Assembly (NCBI RefSeq): GCF_026213295.1
Contig: NC_079423.1
Location: 19,676,477 to 19,740,476, forward strand
Reading direction: 5' to 3'
From: Gadus chalcogrammus
Taxonomy: Eukaryota; Chordata; Actinopteri; Gadiformes; Gadidae
DNA length: 64,000 nucleotides
Under the pieces are notes generated by a model. That model made no database searches and was not told the origin of the DNA. It was given only the letters and a program-made list of their open reading frames with translations. The translations under genes were made by a program, and so were the position numbers. How positions within the stretch are numbered: position 1 is the stretch's first letter; every line of letters starts with the position of its first letter. Positions 1-12,160 of this stretch are shown in pieces.

Positions 1-722
1 TTACTAAGCTTACCAAAGGGTTATAGGGCCATACTCCACCATTTGGAAGTGGAATACATTAGTTTTGAGCAAAATCAACAATGTAAGGTTAAAAACACAT
101 TAATGCAAAAGGTCAAAAACACATTGTTGGTCAAAAAGTGATTCTAGCGCTCTGAAAAGCATTTTGTACTCATAAAAACCAGAAATGTTGATATTAATGT
201 TCATTTCAGAAAAACATGTCAAAGACACATTGTTGGTCAAAAAGTGATTCTAGCGCTCTGAAAAGCATTTTGCACGCATAAAAAGAAGAAATGTTGATAT
301 CGCTGTCAATTTCAATGAAAACGTGTTACTAAGCTTACCAAAGGGTTATAGGGCCATACTCCACCATTTGGAAGTGGAATACATTAGTTTTGAGCAAAAT
401 CAACAATGTAAGGTTAAAAACACATTGTTGGTCAAAAAGTGATTCTAGCGCTCTGAAAAATATTTGGCACTTATATTAACAAGAAATGTTGATATTTCTG
501 TTCATTTCAGAAAAACATGTCAAAAACACTTAGTTGGGCAAAAAGTGATTATAGCGCTCTGAAAAGCATTTTGCACGCATAAAAACAAGAAATGTTGATA
601 TCTGTCAATTTCAATGCAAACGTGTTACTAAGCATACCAAAGTGTTATAGGGCCTACTCCACCATTTGCAAGTGGAATACATTCGTTTTGAGCAAAATCG
701 ACAATGTAAGGTCAAAGGTCAA
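1..722. repeat. Satellite-like tandem repeat, about 300-325 bp period
   Basis: Two full copies and a partial third start at about 1, 326 and 625, each opening with ttactaagcttaccaaaggg or a close variant. Each full unit is built from two related halves, because the block containing gattctagcgctctgaaaag recurs at about 140, 245, 440 and 545. This is a higher-order tandem repeat. No coding capacity is seen, and the short open frame at 592-867 only crosses the array edge. Confidence 0.8.
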
Positions 723-844
723 GTCCGCAAAATTTTACGACCGTATAGGTCGTTTGTACTGCCACGGATTACGACCCACTGGAGCGTATCAAGCGCCTCT
801 ACAGGTCGCGGGAGGTATGTATGCCACATATATGACCAACAGGG

Positions 845-1582
<738 letters not shown>

Positions 1583-1628
1583 TAATGCATTTCGCTGCTA
1601 AAACAACAACTTGGGCTGCTTCTAGGAC
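1583..1628 (-). repeat. 45-bp core flanking a microsatellite, copy 1
   Basis: The sequence tgcatttcgctgctaaaaca through ttctagga is present here and, reverse-complemented with one or two differences, at 2774-2818. In both places the same edge of the core abuts a long AC/GT array. It may be a tiny dispersed element that carries its own microsatellite. Confidence 0.6.
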
Positions 1629-2773
1629 ATTTTGGGTGGATTTGGAACGGTATGTGGGCAGGACGATTCTTGCAGGCAAGGACCTGGCAACCCTGCGCTG
1701 TTGCCCGAGGTGCAGAAATGCTCTTGAACAGATCTGGATCCACCATGGCCAAAATAATTGTCATGAATAGCATGAATAGATTCATGCATTATCATTCAAC
1801 TTGAACATGTGTTTTTACAGTTTATAGTGGTGGAGGGATGACGTATGCCAACCCGGAAATGAGCGTCGACCTGGGTTTCCCTTGACAAAAAGCCAACGGG
1901 TTTTTCCATTGGATTTTGGATTATTGCAGAAAAATTAGCATCTTTGAAGCACCTCCACAAAAACTGAAAATAAATAAATAAATAAAAATAACTGTGCTCC
2001 AAAGAACGAAATGTAAACCAATGCATTCTGAATGGGAGTGTTTCTCCGATTTTTCCATGCTACACAGAACGAAATGTAAACCCATGCAAATAAAGACTTC
2101 ATGGTCATAATAATTTAAATATCATTATTCTCCTCAGTGTGTAGGGTGGTATTCTATTTTTTTCAACGGGGTTGCATCCAGTCACTTGACCGTCATGGTT
2201 GCTATGGTGGTTGCTATCGACCCTCCCCTCCAATCCTTACATGGCTCTAAAAAACACGCGGCAAAGGAGCTGCCGTCCATTGTGTTGTTTTTGTCGTGAA
2301 ATAGGGTCCGATGGTTAAAAAATAGACAGATATTCCAAGGTATCCTTAAAAGGCAGCTTGGTTGTTTTTATTTTCTGCAGTTTAGACTTCTTCTATAACC
2401 TATTTTTGAAAGCAAAACACCAAGTTCAATGATTTAACGAGGCAGGGTTATTTGAAACAATTTATTAAATATATATTTGTGAGAGGTCATTCCTTCTCCT
2501 GAGTTTGCTTCCTATTTATGTCTAGTGTACAACCCTACTGTCCACAAGCATCACCCCCCCCCCTCCCCATATGGATTTGGAGAATTGTTGCCACGTCCCA
2601 GTGGTGGAGGTATCATATATATGAAGGAGGGCATTCAATTATACTACAATGATCAATTAGGAGGCCGAAGCCCGAAAGGAAGTGATGCAATAGGTGACTG
2701 CAGGTCGACAACATTTAAGTAAGCTGTACTTTGAGGTCTCTTATAGATCAAAGGGGGTCTCAAAGGACCCCCT

Positions 2774-2815
2774 GTCCTAGAAGCAGCCGAAGTTGTTGTT
2801 TTAGCAGCGAAATGC

Positions 2816-2900
<85 letters not shown>
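2774..2900 (+). repeat. 45-bp core plus (GT)n array, copy 2
   Basis: The core cctagaagcagcc through gaaatgcatt is followed by about 82 bp of pure GT (2819-2900). The related sequence at 22719 lacks the whole block, reading directly from the ggggtctcaaaggac part into acgcttcaacctgtgg. The core and array therefore behave as a single insertion into repeat family P. Confidence 0.65.
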
Positions 2901-2903
<3 letters not shown>

Positions 2904-3168
2904 CTTCAACCTGTGGCTCCAGCCCTACAGGAAATGACTCAGCAAGTGCTCCATCTCGTTGCACCTGCACCCAGCGGCTCGCTTGCAAGATTTTGGCCTG
3001 AAGTTCTTCCCAGACCTACACCGTAGCCATCCAACCTGCATATCTGAGAATCAGGCCTCTCTTTAATAATGACAAAAAGTTATGAGAGAAATACACATTA
3101 ACTTTTGTCTCATAAGCGGCGTGGTGCCGGCTCCTTTTGACCTTTTGACCCCAGACTTCTGGGGGAAT

Positions 3169-3781
3169 AGCTGAATCAATTCATTAGTCAATCAGAAGCA
3201 TGTAAATATCTTCCCGGTGGCGTGACGGGGCAAACAAGGTGTCCTTCAACATCTACGCTTCCAGGCGATTACAACGGTGCCACACATGAGCATATTCGAA
3301 CATGTTTAATGGTAGTAATTAGCTGTCGAAATTGGAGGCCTTAATCAATAATGAGCAGCTATTGATTTGCGAAAAATGACATGTCATTTAGCATCTACAC
3401 GTTGAGCTGAGTCCAATGACACCAAGCATGACACTAGCAAATTGTAACATTTATTTGACATGGTACACCTATGGTCTACCACATGATCTCGGAGTGGCAA
3501 GAGGGCGAGCTTGATCTCATTGGAGTCAGCTCAACGGGTAGATGCTAAATAACATGTAATTTGTCAAAAATCTCCATCGGGAAGCAAATCTATAGCTGGT
3601 CATTATTGATAAAGGCCTCCAAAATCGACAGCTAATTACTACCCCGAAACATATTCAAATATGATCATGTGGGGCACTGTTGCAATCGCCTCGAAACGTA
3701 GATGTCAAAGGACACCTTGTTTGCCCCGTTACGCACCGGGAAGATATTTTCATACTTCTAATGGATTGATTCATATTTGAA
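3169..3781. repeat. Imperfect inverted repeat within family P
   Basis: The left arm (about 3169-3424) pairs with the right arm (about 3517-3781). For example ggcgtgacggggcaaacaag near 3221 matches the complement of the cttgtttgccccgttacgc block near 3716. The spacer is about 90 bp. The paralogue at 24100-24345 holds only the left arm, so the fold-back is an arrangement specific to this copy. Confidence 0.7.
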
Positions 3782-3901
3782 GGTTCTCGGAGTGAGACTT
3801 GAAGCGGCTGCAGCAGAAGTGTTGAGACGAAAGATGATATCAAGACATTTATAGAATATTCCCATTCACATTATGATTCGTAACCCTTCCTTTTACAGTC
3901 C

Positions 3902-4235
3902 CCTAATTACTAGGTATTTACCCTGTACATACATGGTAAATCATAGTGTATTACTGGGTAATTACCACTGGTAATAAGAAGGTAAATACAGAGGTAGATA
4001 CCCGGTAAATACATGGTAAATCATAGTGTATTACTGGGTAATTACCACTGGTAATAAGAAGGTAAATACAGAGGTAGATACCCGGTAAATACATGGTAAA
4101 TCATAGTGTATTACCACTGGTAATAAGAAGGTAAATACAGAGGAATTATCCGGTAAATTATAGTGTATTACTGTGTAATTACCACTGGTAATAAGAAGGT
4201 AAATTCAGAGGAATTACAGCTGATGTACTAAGTAA
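3902..4235. repeat. Tandem repeat of about 77 bp near the left terminus
   Basis: Units containing ggtaaatcatagtgtattac and accactggtaataagaaggt repeat from about 3935 to 4235. A mirror-image array occupies about 17405-17640 at the other end. These are subterminal repeats of the giant inverted-repeat element. Confidence 0.8.
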
Positions 4236-4579
4236 AACCTCCACTATTACCCATCAACTCAACTAAGTAGCATGTAGTTGTTGTTTTAGGTTGGTAATAA
4301 CTCCATTGTGTACGTCCTAGGAAATTAGGCAACCAATTCGTAGAAACACCCATTATCCAAGGTTTATGTTGGTAACAGCCCAAATTTAATGATGCAATAT
4401 CTATAAATTAGCATAGTACTTTCCAATAAAATATTTTTTCTTAGTTATTATTCATAGCTACACCCATTAAGAAAGGGTTTATTCGATTTACCACTATGGA
4501 ATTACTTACCTGGTAACAACCACTGCAGGAACAGTTTTCCTCTAGTGTTATGGTACATCTTCTTAAATACTGGGTATAA

Positions 4580-5277
4580 AGCCGTTTGTTTCGATGGTAT
4601 TACCAGGTTCTTACCATATAATTTATAATAGATACATTCCATTATCCATGCAGTTAACACAAACTTGTACCATGTACGTTCTGCGACGTTACCAAGTAAA
4701 ACACGACAATTTACCGAGTAATTAAGCTGAAACTGTACTGTAAAAGGAAGCCTCGTTTGTTTCCATGGTATTACCAGGTTCTTACCATATAATTTGTAAT
4801 ACATTATTCCCTTTTCCATGCAGTCAACACAAACTTGTACCATGTACGTTCTGCGACGTTACCAAGTAAAACAGGACAATTCACCCAGTAATTAAGCTGA
4901 AACTGTTCTGTAAAAGGAAGCCTCGTTTGTTTCCATGGTATAACCAGGTTCTTACCATATAATTTGTAATACATTATTCCCTTTTCCATGCAGTCAACAC
5001 AAACTTGTACCATGTACGTTCTACAACGTTACCAAGTAAAACACGACAAATTACCCAGTAATTAAGCTGAAACTGTACTGTAAAAGGAAGCCTCGTTTGT
5101 TTCCATGGTATTACCAGGTTCTTACCATATAATTTGTAATACATTATTCCCTTTTCCATGCAGTCAACACAAACTTGTACCATGTACGTTCTGCGACGTT
5201 ACCAAGTAAAACACAACAATTTACCCAGTAATTAAGCTGAAACTGTACTGTAAAAGGAAGCCTTGTTTGTTTCCATG
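4580..5277. repeat. 170-bp tandem units, left arm, outer block
   Basis: About four units of a 170-bp repeat, each with tttccatggtattaccaggt and catgcagtcaacacaaactt. The array is copied at about 5916-6613 by the tandem duplication, resumes at 13440-13856 beyond the gypsy insertion, and is mirrored at 16436-17030. The open frames of 65-113 codons across it simply repeat with the unit. Confidence 0.9.
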
Positions 5278-5516
5278 TGTAGCAGGATGGGCCTTTAATT
5301 AGTGCTGCAGTACCGGCCTATCACTGTTGGGTGCGCTGCCTATAAAGGTGGGTGGTTGTGCACTGGGAGCACTCTTGCCTGGGAGCTCCTGGCTACCCCG
5401 CCCCCTGTTGTCACCGAAACCTGATCGCCTCACCTGATCGCCTTTTAGTTGGATCGTGCAGCTCGCCGTTGTTTGGTATGTAGTGGTTGTGTGCATCTGT
5501 GTACCTTCTAAACTTT
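5278..5516 (+). repeat. Truncated gypsy LTR fragment
   Basis: The first 239 bp of the LTR found at 6614 and 12161, starting tgtagcaggatgggccttta. It has no 3' end, primer site or internal region. It was created by the 1336-bp tandem duplication and not by separate insertion. Confidence 0.92.
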
Positions 5517-6613
5517 ACCACTGGTAATAAGAAGGTAAATTCAGAGGAATTACAGCTGATGTACTAAGTAAAACCTCCACTATTACCCATCAACTCAACT
5601 AAGTAGCATGTAGTTGTTGTTTTAGGTTGGTAATAACTCCATTGTGTACGTCCTAGGAAATTAGGCAACCAATTCGTAGAAACACCCATTATCCAAGGTT
5701 TATGTTGGTAACAGCCCAAATTTAATGATGCAATATCTATAAATTAGCATAGTACTTTCCAATAAAATACTTTTTCTTAGTTATTATTCATAGCTACACC
5801 CATTAAGAAAGGGTTTATTCGATTTACCACTATGGAATTACTTACCTGGTAACAACCTCTGCAGGAACAGTTTTCCTCTAGTGTTATGGTACATCTTCTT
5901 AAATACTGGGTATAAAGCCGTTTGTTTCGATGGTATTACCAGGTTCTTACCATATAATTTATAATAGATACATTCCATTATCCATGCAGTTAACACAAAC
6001 TTGTACCATGTACGTTCTGCGACGTTACCAAGTAAAACACGACAATTTACCGAGTAATTAAGCTGAAACTGTACTGTAAAAGGAAGCCTCGTTTGTTTCC
6101 ATGGTATTACCAGGTTCTTACCATATAATTTGTAATACATTATTCCCTTTTCCATGCAGTCAACACAAACTTGTACCATGTACGTTCTGCGACGTTACCA
6201 AGTAAAACAGGACAATTCACCCAGTAATTAAGCTGAAACTGTTCTGTAAAAGGAAGCCTCGTTTGTTTCCATGGTATAACCAGGTTCTTACCATATCATT
6301 TGTAATACATTATTCCCTTTTCCATGCAGTCAACACAAACTTGTACCATGTACGTTCTACAACGTTACCAAGTAAAACACGACAAATTACCCAGTAATTA
6401 AGCTGAAACTGTACTGTAAAAGGAAGCCTCGTTTGTTTCCATGGTATTACCAGGTTCTTACCATATAATTTGTAATACATTATTCCCTTTTCCATGCAGT
6501 CAACACAAACTTGTACCATGTACGTTCTGCGACGTTACCAAGTAAAACACAACAATTTACCCAGTAATTAAGCTGAAACTGTACTGTAAAAGGAAGCCTC
6601 GTTTGTTTCCATG

Positions 6614-7896
6614 TGTAGCAGGATGGGCCTTTAATTAGTGCTGCAGTACCGGCCTATCACTGTTGGGTGCGCTGCCTATAAAGGTGGGTGGTTGTGCACT
6701 GGGAGCACTCTTGCCTGGGAGCTCCTGGCTACCCCGCCCCCTGTTGTCACCGAAACCTGATCGCCTCACCTGATCGCCTTTTAGTTGGATCGTGCAGCTC
6801 GCCGTTGTTTGGTATGTAGTGGTTGTGTGCATCTGTGTACCTTCTAAACTTTGCACAAGTCCTCAATATTGGCTTCCATCCCTCAGGCAGTTTATTGGCC
6901 GGGTCTTCCCTCTCCCGTATCGACCCCAGTTGTAGGGCGTGCGAGTGTTTTCTCCTCTACCTGTTGCAGCGGGGAGCGATCAGCTGTAGATCGAGTTGCA
7001 CTTGTAATGGTGTTGCTCGCTACAGGTGATCCCCTTCCTCCCCTTTGATGTTCATTCAACTCCTGACGGTATGTGGATAAGATGACGCTAACCCAAGTTA
7101 TTACAGTTGTTGTTCAGCCTCTAGAACAAATGTATTTTTCTATGGCAGGGTTGACGTGTGTGTGGGCGGTTTCTGCCAGCACGTCCCCCCCCCCTCTTCA
7201 AGCTGCTGTTGGCCGGCTGCCGTTTTGTCCACTGATTATATAGCCAACACATCGATCCTACTCTGCATCTCCTACTGTGCTGTACCTGCCCCGAGTATGG
7301 TGATTGCTGCCTCACCCTAAGTCTCATTATCTTGATCCATTCATTTAACCGACTTCCAACTGATCTTATTGATGATATTATTTGTGTTTTGTGGGTTGCT
7401 TTGCATGTTTGTTTTGGCTTAATTGCTTTACTTATCCATGATATTATTTGTGTTTTGTGGGTTGCTTTGCATGGTTGTTTTGGTTTAATTCGTTTTCTTA
7501 GTTATTTTGGTTTGGTTTAATTGCTTTACTTATTCATTTGGATTTATCAGTTTGGATAAATCTCCTTTACTTTTGATTTAAACCCCATTTAGTTATTTGC
7601 TCTTCCCTTTTTGTGTATTTTGTGTGTGTGTGTGTGTGTGTGTTCGCTTTAGTGTGTTTGTGTGAACATATTTTATTGAGAAGTCATGCTTAAAGATTAT
7701 ATATATTAATTAAAAGGAATTGAATTTGTATGCTGGACCCAGTCTCAAGCTTTCATTAGTGAACGAACTTGTGTGCTTTAACTTAGGTTAATCTAACTCT
7801 CCAGGTGAAATTCCTGGGGTGGCGTTGTTGGCAACTTGTCACTAGTTCTTTAACTGAACTTTTATCTTATTGTTTCCCTGACCCCCGAATGCCACA
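6614..7896 (+). repeat. Gypsy A 5' LTR
   Basis: Begins tgtagcagg and ends gaatgccaca (TG...CA). It contains a direct duplication of about 66 bp (motif atattatttgtgttttgtgg near 7375 and 7440) and a short GT run at about 7621. The same structure is in the 3' LTR at 12161-13439. Confidence 0.93.
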
Positions 7897-7897
7897 T

Positions 7898-7915
7898 TTG
7901 GCGTTGTCGCAGGAT
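7898..7915 (+). promoter_or_regulatory. Primer-binding site of gypsy A
   Basis: TTGGCGTTGTCGCAGGAT begins one base after the 5' LTR, starting with the TGG expected to pair with the CCA end of a tRNA. The priming tRNA is not identified. Confidence 0.7.
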
Positions 7916-8014
7916 AATTACTTTTGGAAAGCAGAGACGTGTGGTCCAGTTTCTTTATATCATTTTTTTTGTTTATTTTAATAGTCCCCAGGGTACATAT
8001 TTGATGTAGATGTT

Positions 8015-8341
8015 TTGAATTGTGTTCAGAGGCAAAACGGCAGCTTGGCCTTTCGTGGTCCGCAGAGTCCCGGTGAGAATCCAGTTGTGGGGTTGTTGTG
8101 TCCTAGTCTGACTGTAGTGTCAGTTATGGATGTAGAGCTGCAGGAATTGAGGGAGCTGGTGAACATGGGTGGAGCTCAGGTTCTTTGCTTGGTAGATACC
8201 GGTTCCATGGTGTCCACAGTTACAGAAAGCTTTTTCCTGCAACACTTCCGGCCTTGGGGGCATGAGAGGCTCCAAGCTTGTAATTGGCTGAAGCTTAGAG
8301 CAGCCAATGGGACATCCCCTATGTTGGCTACCTGGAGTTAG
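8015..8341 (+). pseudogene. Gypsy A protease fragment
   Basis: This frame of 108 codons holds the aspartic protease motif LCLVDTGSMVSTVTESFF with the catalytic Asp-Thr-Gly. Retroviral-type aspartic proteases act as dimers to cut Gag-Pol. The frame starts only about 120 bp after the LTR, so the capsid and nucleocapsid coding region that should precede it is absent. It ends at a stop at 8339-8341, and downstream pol continues in another frame, consistent with a small indel. Confidence 0.8.
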
Positions 8342-8364
8342 ATGTCGAGCTCTGTGGCACTTCA

Positions 8365-9213
8365 GTGCCGCGGTGTGGGGTTTTGGTGGTGAAAGATCCT
8401 CCGGGAGCGGTGTCTGCTCAGGTTCCTGGTATTCTGGGGATGAACATTATTCGTCGATGTTATCAGGTGCTCTTTGGACAGCATGGTCTGGCTTTGTTCA
8501 ATTTGCTCTCTGTATCAGATGCACCAGAGACAGTTACGCAGGCACTACAGAAGTGTCATCAGGCCAGCAGACAAGCCCCTCAGCACGCAGCAGGCCAGGT
8601 CAAGGTTCGGGGTGGGAAGGCATGCCGTATCCCTGGTGGTACGATGACAATAGTTACAGCAACATGCTCCGAGCAGTACTCAGGTACTAGGGTGTTGTTT
8701 GAGCCTTTGGAGTCTGGCCTACCTGCTGGGCTGCTTGCTTCACATGCATTGGTTCGGGTAGTACGAGGCACTGCGTACATCCCGATTGTAAATGTTGGCT
8801 CCACTAGTGTTTTGCTGTACCCTCGTACTGTGGTGGGCACCTTGGATGAAGTCCGGGTTGTCAGCCTGCCTGCAGGGGTCACCGAGACGCCAACAGACGT
8901 CGCCACCGTGGCTTCCCAGGCCACGTCTGAAGTCGTGCCGGATCGGATTGGGGCTTTGGACTTGTCAGCCTTGCCGACTGATGATCGGGGTAAGGTTCAG
9001 TCCCTTCTTAGGCAGTACGACTCTGTCTTTTCCTCCCATGAGGGAGATCTGGGATGCACCAACCTGATCAGCCATGACATCCCGCTCTTAGACAACGTGC
9101 CTGTCAGGCAACGCTATAGGCGCATCCCGCCGTCCGAGTACGAGGTGGTTAAGGAAAAACGCGGAAGGATGCTTTTCCCCTTCCACGCATCGAGGAATCT
9201 TTGGACGCCCTGA
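8365..9213 (+). pseudogene. Gypsy A protease-RT linker and RT N-terminus
   Basis: A 282-codon frame between protease and RT. Its end (PVRQRYRRIPPSEYEVVKE) is the usual start of Ty3/gypsy RT. Around 9150-9165 the expected RT finger region is missing and the frame shifts, giving an unrelated C-terminus. The deletion removes the segment that normally carries the first catalytic aspartate region upstream of PLPRIEESLDAL, so this RT cannot be functional. Confidence 0.8.
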
Positions 9214-9902
9214 CAGGTGCCCGCTGGTTCTCTACTCTTGACTTGGCCAGCGGGTATAACCAAGTCCCGGTCACAGAAGCAGACAGGCCCAAAACCGCCT
9301 TTTGCACCCCGTTCGGCTTATTTGAATGGAACCGCATGCCCTTTGGGCTTTGCAACGCCCCCAGCACTTTCCAGAGGCTGATGCAGCGAATGTTCGGTGA
9401 CCAACAATGTCAATCGTTGCTCCTGTATCTGGATGACATCGTGGTCTTCTCCTCCACGGTGGAACAACACCTGGAGCGGCTGGAGATTGTACTGGGGCGG
9501 TTGCAGGAACAAGGCCTGAAGGCTAAGCTAAGCAAATGCGCGTTCTTCCAGCCGAAGGTGCGGTACTTGGGCCATGTGGTCTCTGACCAGGGAGTATCCA
9601 CCGATCCCAGCAAGCAAGAGGTAGTTGCCAACTGGCAGCCTCCCACCACCATCGCTGACCTACGCTCATTCCTTGGCTTCGCCAGCTATTACCGCCGCTT
9701 TGTGGAGGGGTTTGCCAAGTTGGCGGCCCCTCTACACAAGCTGGTAGCAGAACTAGCTGGTAGGAAGTCTAGGGGTGTGGTGCGAATAGTGGCGGAGCAT
9801 TGGTCGGATGAGTGCCATCGCAACTTTGAAGCATTGAAGACCAAACTTACCACCTGTGCTAGCCTACGCCGACTTCTCCTTACCATTCATCTTGGAGGTT
9901 GA
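9166..9902 (+). pseudogene. Gypsy A reverse transcriptase palm and connection
   Basis: Continues RT in a new frame: PLPRIEESLDALTGARWFS, then FGLCNAPSTFQRLM, then the catalytic YLDD box (LLYLDDIVVF at about 9424), then the FLGFASYYRRFV connection motif. RT copies the element RNA to DNA in the cytoplasmic particle. The YLDD box is intact but the fingers are deleted upstream. The frame breaks near 9855, where RNase H continues in the next frame. Confidence 0.88.
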
Positions 9903-10950
9903 TGCGAGCTATGGTGGCCTTGGAGCTGTGCTCTCACAGGAACAGAATGGGAAGGTCAGACCGATAGCTTATGCTAGTAGGGGGTTGAGGCCCACAGAGC
10001 GAAATATGTCGAACTACAGCTCCATGAAATTTGAGTTTTTAGCTCTTAAGTGGGCTATGTCAGAAAAATTCAGGGAGTACTTGCTTGGTTATAAATGCAT
10101 TGTTTACACCGACAATAATCCCCTCAGTCACTTGTCTTCTGCCAAACTCGGTGCCACCGAACAGCGTTGGGCAGCACAATTGGCAGCTTTTGATTTTGAA
10201 ATAAAGTACCGCTCTGGGAGGAGTAATAAAAATGCTGATGCTTTATCTCGGAAGCATCCACCTGGGCCAACGAACCTAGAGGTGATGTTTCCTGGTACCT
10301 CAGTCCCTGAGCCCTTGCGGCAGGTCCTGCAGCGTGAAACCACTCCCGCCAATCAAGCTGCTATTGCTGCTTTGCCCCATCATGCACCTTCTGACCTCCA
10401 GGCACTTCAACAAGCTGATCCTGTCCTTCAGGAGGTTTTAGCATTTTGGGGGCGGCAACAGAGTCCCAACTATCAGGAGCGGAAGCACTTGTCTCCTCCT
10501 GCACTGACCATTATAGGTCAGTGGAAACGGCTGGTTGAGCAGGAGGGTGTTCTCTTCCGGCGCATCTTCCGTCCTGATGGCGCCGAAGCGGTGCTTCAGC
10601 TTCTGCTGCCTGCCACGTTAAAGCAAGAGGTGCTGGCTCAGGTTCATCAAGGGCATGGGCATCAGGGTGTGGAGAGGACATTGGAGCTAGTGCGGCAAAG
10701 GTGCTACTGGCCAGGCATGTCCTCAGAGGTGGCACAGTGGTGCAGAGAGTGTGAGAGGTGTCAAGTTGCTAAGGACACACCCAGACCGCCTCCCAGTTTC
10801 ATGGGGCATTTGTTGGCTTCGCGTCCCAACGAAATCTTGGCCATTGATTTTACCTTGCTGGAACCCAGTCACAACGGGTTGGAGAATGTCTTAGTCATGA
10901 CAGACGTTTTCAGTAAATACACCTTGGCTGTTCCTACCCGAGATCAATGA
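9856..10950 (+). pseudogene. Gypsy A RNase H and integrase N-terminal half
   Basis: RNase H residues are in place: Asp in LEVDASYGGLGAVL, Glu in FEFLALKWA, Asp in YTDNNPLSHL, followed by the NADALSR motif. The integrase zinc-binding HHCC domain follows (HQGHGHQGVERT with CRECERCQ), then the first catalytic Asp in LAIDFTLLEPS. The frame ends at an in-frame TGA (10948-10950), and the same frame continues downstream, so this is a single nonsense mutation. Confidence 0.88.
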
Positions 10951-12096
10951 GCCCCAGTTGTTGCTCAGACTTTGGTCACTGAGTGGTTCTATAAGTTTGG
11001 CGTTCCTGCCCGTATCCATTCTGATCAGGGCCGCAACTTTGAAAGTTCCCTCATTAAACAGCTCTGTGTACTTTACGGTATTGAAAAATCTCGCACCACT
11101 CCATACCATCCAGCCGGTAACGGCCAATGCGAACGCTTTAATCGCACTCTCCACAACTTATTGCGTGCCTTACCTGCATCTCGGAAAAGAGACTGGCACT
11201 CTTGCCTGCCACAGGTGCTCTACTCGTATAACACCACTCCTCATCAGTCCACCGGCGAGTCTCCATTCTACCTGATGTTCGGGCAAGAACCCAGGCTGCC
11301 GGTTGATTTTCTCTTGGGTAGAGTCCCTGTGGGTGGCGAGGTCCACGAGTGGATCCAAGAACATCAAAACCGGCTCCAGCTTGCTTTTGACGGGGCCCGG
11401 GAAAGGTTGAAGGTGGCGGCAGAGCGCAGAAGGAGGAATCATGATAATCATGTTCGGGATGACCCACTAAAGGTGGGGCAGTTGGTGTGGCTGCGCGATC
11501 ATAGTGCAAGGGGGCGCCACAAGATACAGGATCTGTGGGGCCCTGTGGTGTACAGAGTCGTAAAGGCACCCCGAGAAGGTGGTCCAGTGTACACCATCGC
11601 ACCGATGGACGACCAAACCAAAGTTCGGCAGGTCCATCGAACACTGTTGAAAGCCGTTGCCGGAGCTGCCCCTCAGGGTAGTGCATTGCCCCCTTGTCCA
11701 CCCCCTCTTGACCGGCCTCGGTCAGAGGATGAGTTGCCGTTTGACGGAGACTTGTTTATGTTGGGGCCGGAGACCCCTGTTTCTGCCCCTGCTCGCACAG
11801 CCGTGGTGACTCAAACCACCCCTCGGTTGCTGCTCCCACCACCTGACTCTGCTGGGTCAGAGTCGTCAAGCGCTCCCTCGACTGCAGTGGCAGATCCACC
11901 CTCCATTTCCCTGGCCGTTCCATCCGCCAGTTATGCGGCTGAAAGTGAAGTACGCCGGTCAGCCAGGTCGACGGCTGGCCAGCACCCAAACCTCTATCAT
12001 CTTCCGCGACCTGTAGGGAACTTGGCATCTGGGGCTGCAAATCCCCCTGGTCCAGTGTCAAATGCCGTTACTGCGCTCTTTAGGCCGTGGAGTTAG
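10951..12096 (+). pseudogene. Gypsy A integrase catalytic core and C-terminus
   Basis: Continues in frame after the TGA. The second catalytic Asp is in RIHSDQGRNFES and the Glu is in GQCERFNRTLHN, completing the D,D-E set. A GPY/F-like segment follows (LWGPVVYRVVK), then a proline/serine-rich tail to the stop at 12096. Integrase inserts the cDNA into chromosomal DNA. Apart from the upstream stop, this half looks undamaged, which fits the youth of the copy. Confidence 0.87.
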
Positions 12097-12148
12097 TTGG
12101 GTGATCCTCTGGATCAGTTGTTCCATCGTCGGGACGACGATGAAGTCA

Positions 12149-12160
12149 ATGGGGGTAGAA
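12149..12160 (+). promoter_or_regulatory. Polypurine tract of gypsy A
   Basis: The purine-rich run atgggggtagaa lies directly before the 3' LTR, the expected plus-strand primer position. Confidence 0.7.

Larger units (their letters stand above)
1783..3792 (+). repeat. Dispersed repeat family P, copy 1
   Basis: Long similarity exists to 21735-22920 plus 24020-24345 in the same orientation, and to 24345-25285 in reverse. Shared landmarks are the cattggattttggattattg block, an (AATA)n run, the atatgatacctcc-type block near 2600 and the cataagcggcgtggtgc block near 3110. Relative to 22719, this copy carries the 45-bp core plus (GT)n at 2774-2900. Relative to 22918-24019, it shows the uninterrupted TTAA site (3098-3101) where the other copy holds a Kolobok-like element. 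No intact coding frame is seen, and the family identity is unknown. Confidence 0.75.
4181..6852 (+). repeat. 1336-bp tandem duplication across the gypsy insertion boundary
   Basis: Bases 4181-5516 and 5517-6852 are near-identical head-to-tail copies with only a few substitutions (for example ataattt at about 4960 versus atcattt at about 6296). Each copy ends with the first 239 bp of the gypsy LTR. The duplication therefore happened after the gypsy inserted. The junction at 5516/5517 joins ctaaacttt to accactggt with at most one base of shared sequence. Confidence 0.92.

Noticed and set aside
4502..6519. Series of similar open frames of 69-113 codons beginning MVQVCVDCMEKG
   Set aside because: They recur with the 170-bp tandem unit on whichever strand the arm lies. 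There is no domain, and the frames are set by repeat length. The same applies to 13480-13853 and 16434-17109.
4181..6852. CRISPR-like or satellite interpretation of repeated blocks
   Set aside because: Units are long, contiguous and explained by one tandem duplication plus transposon subterminal repeats. The organism is a eukaryote.
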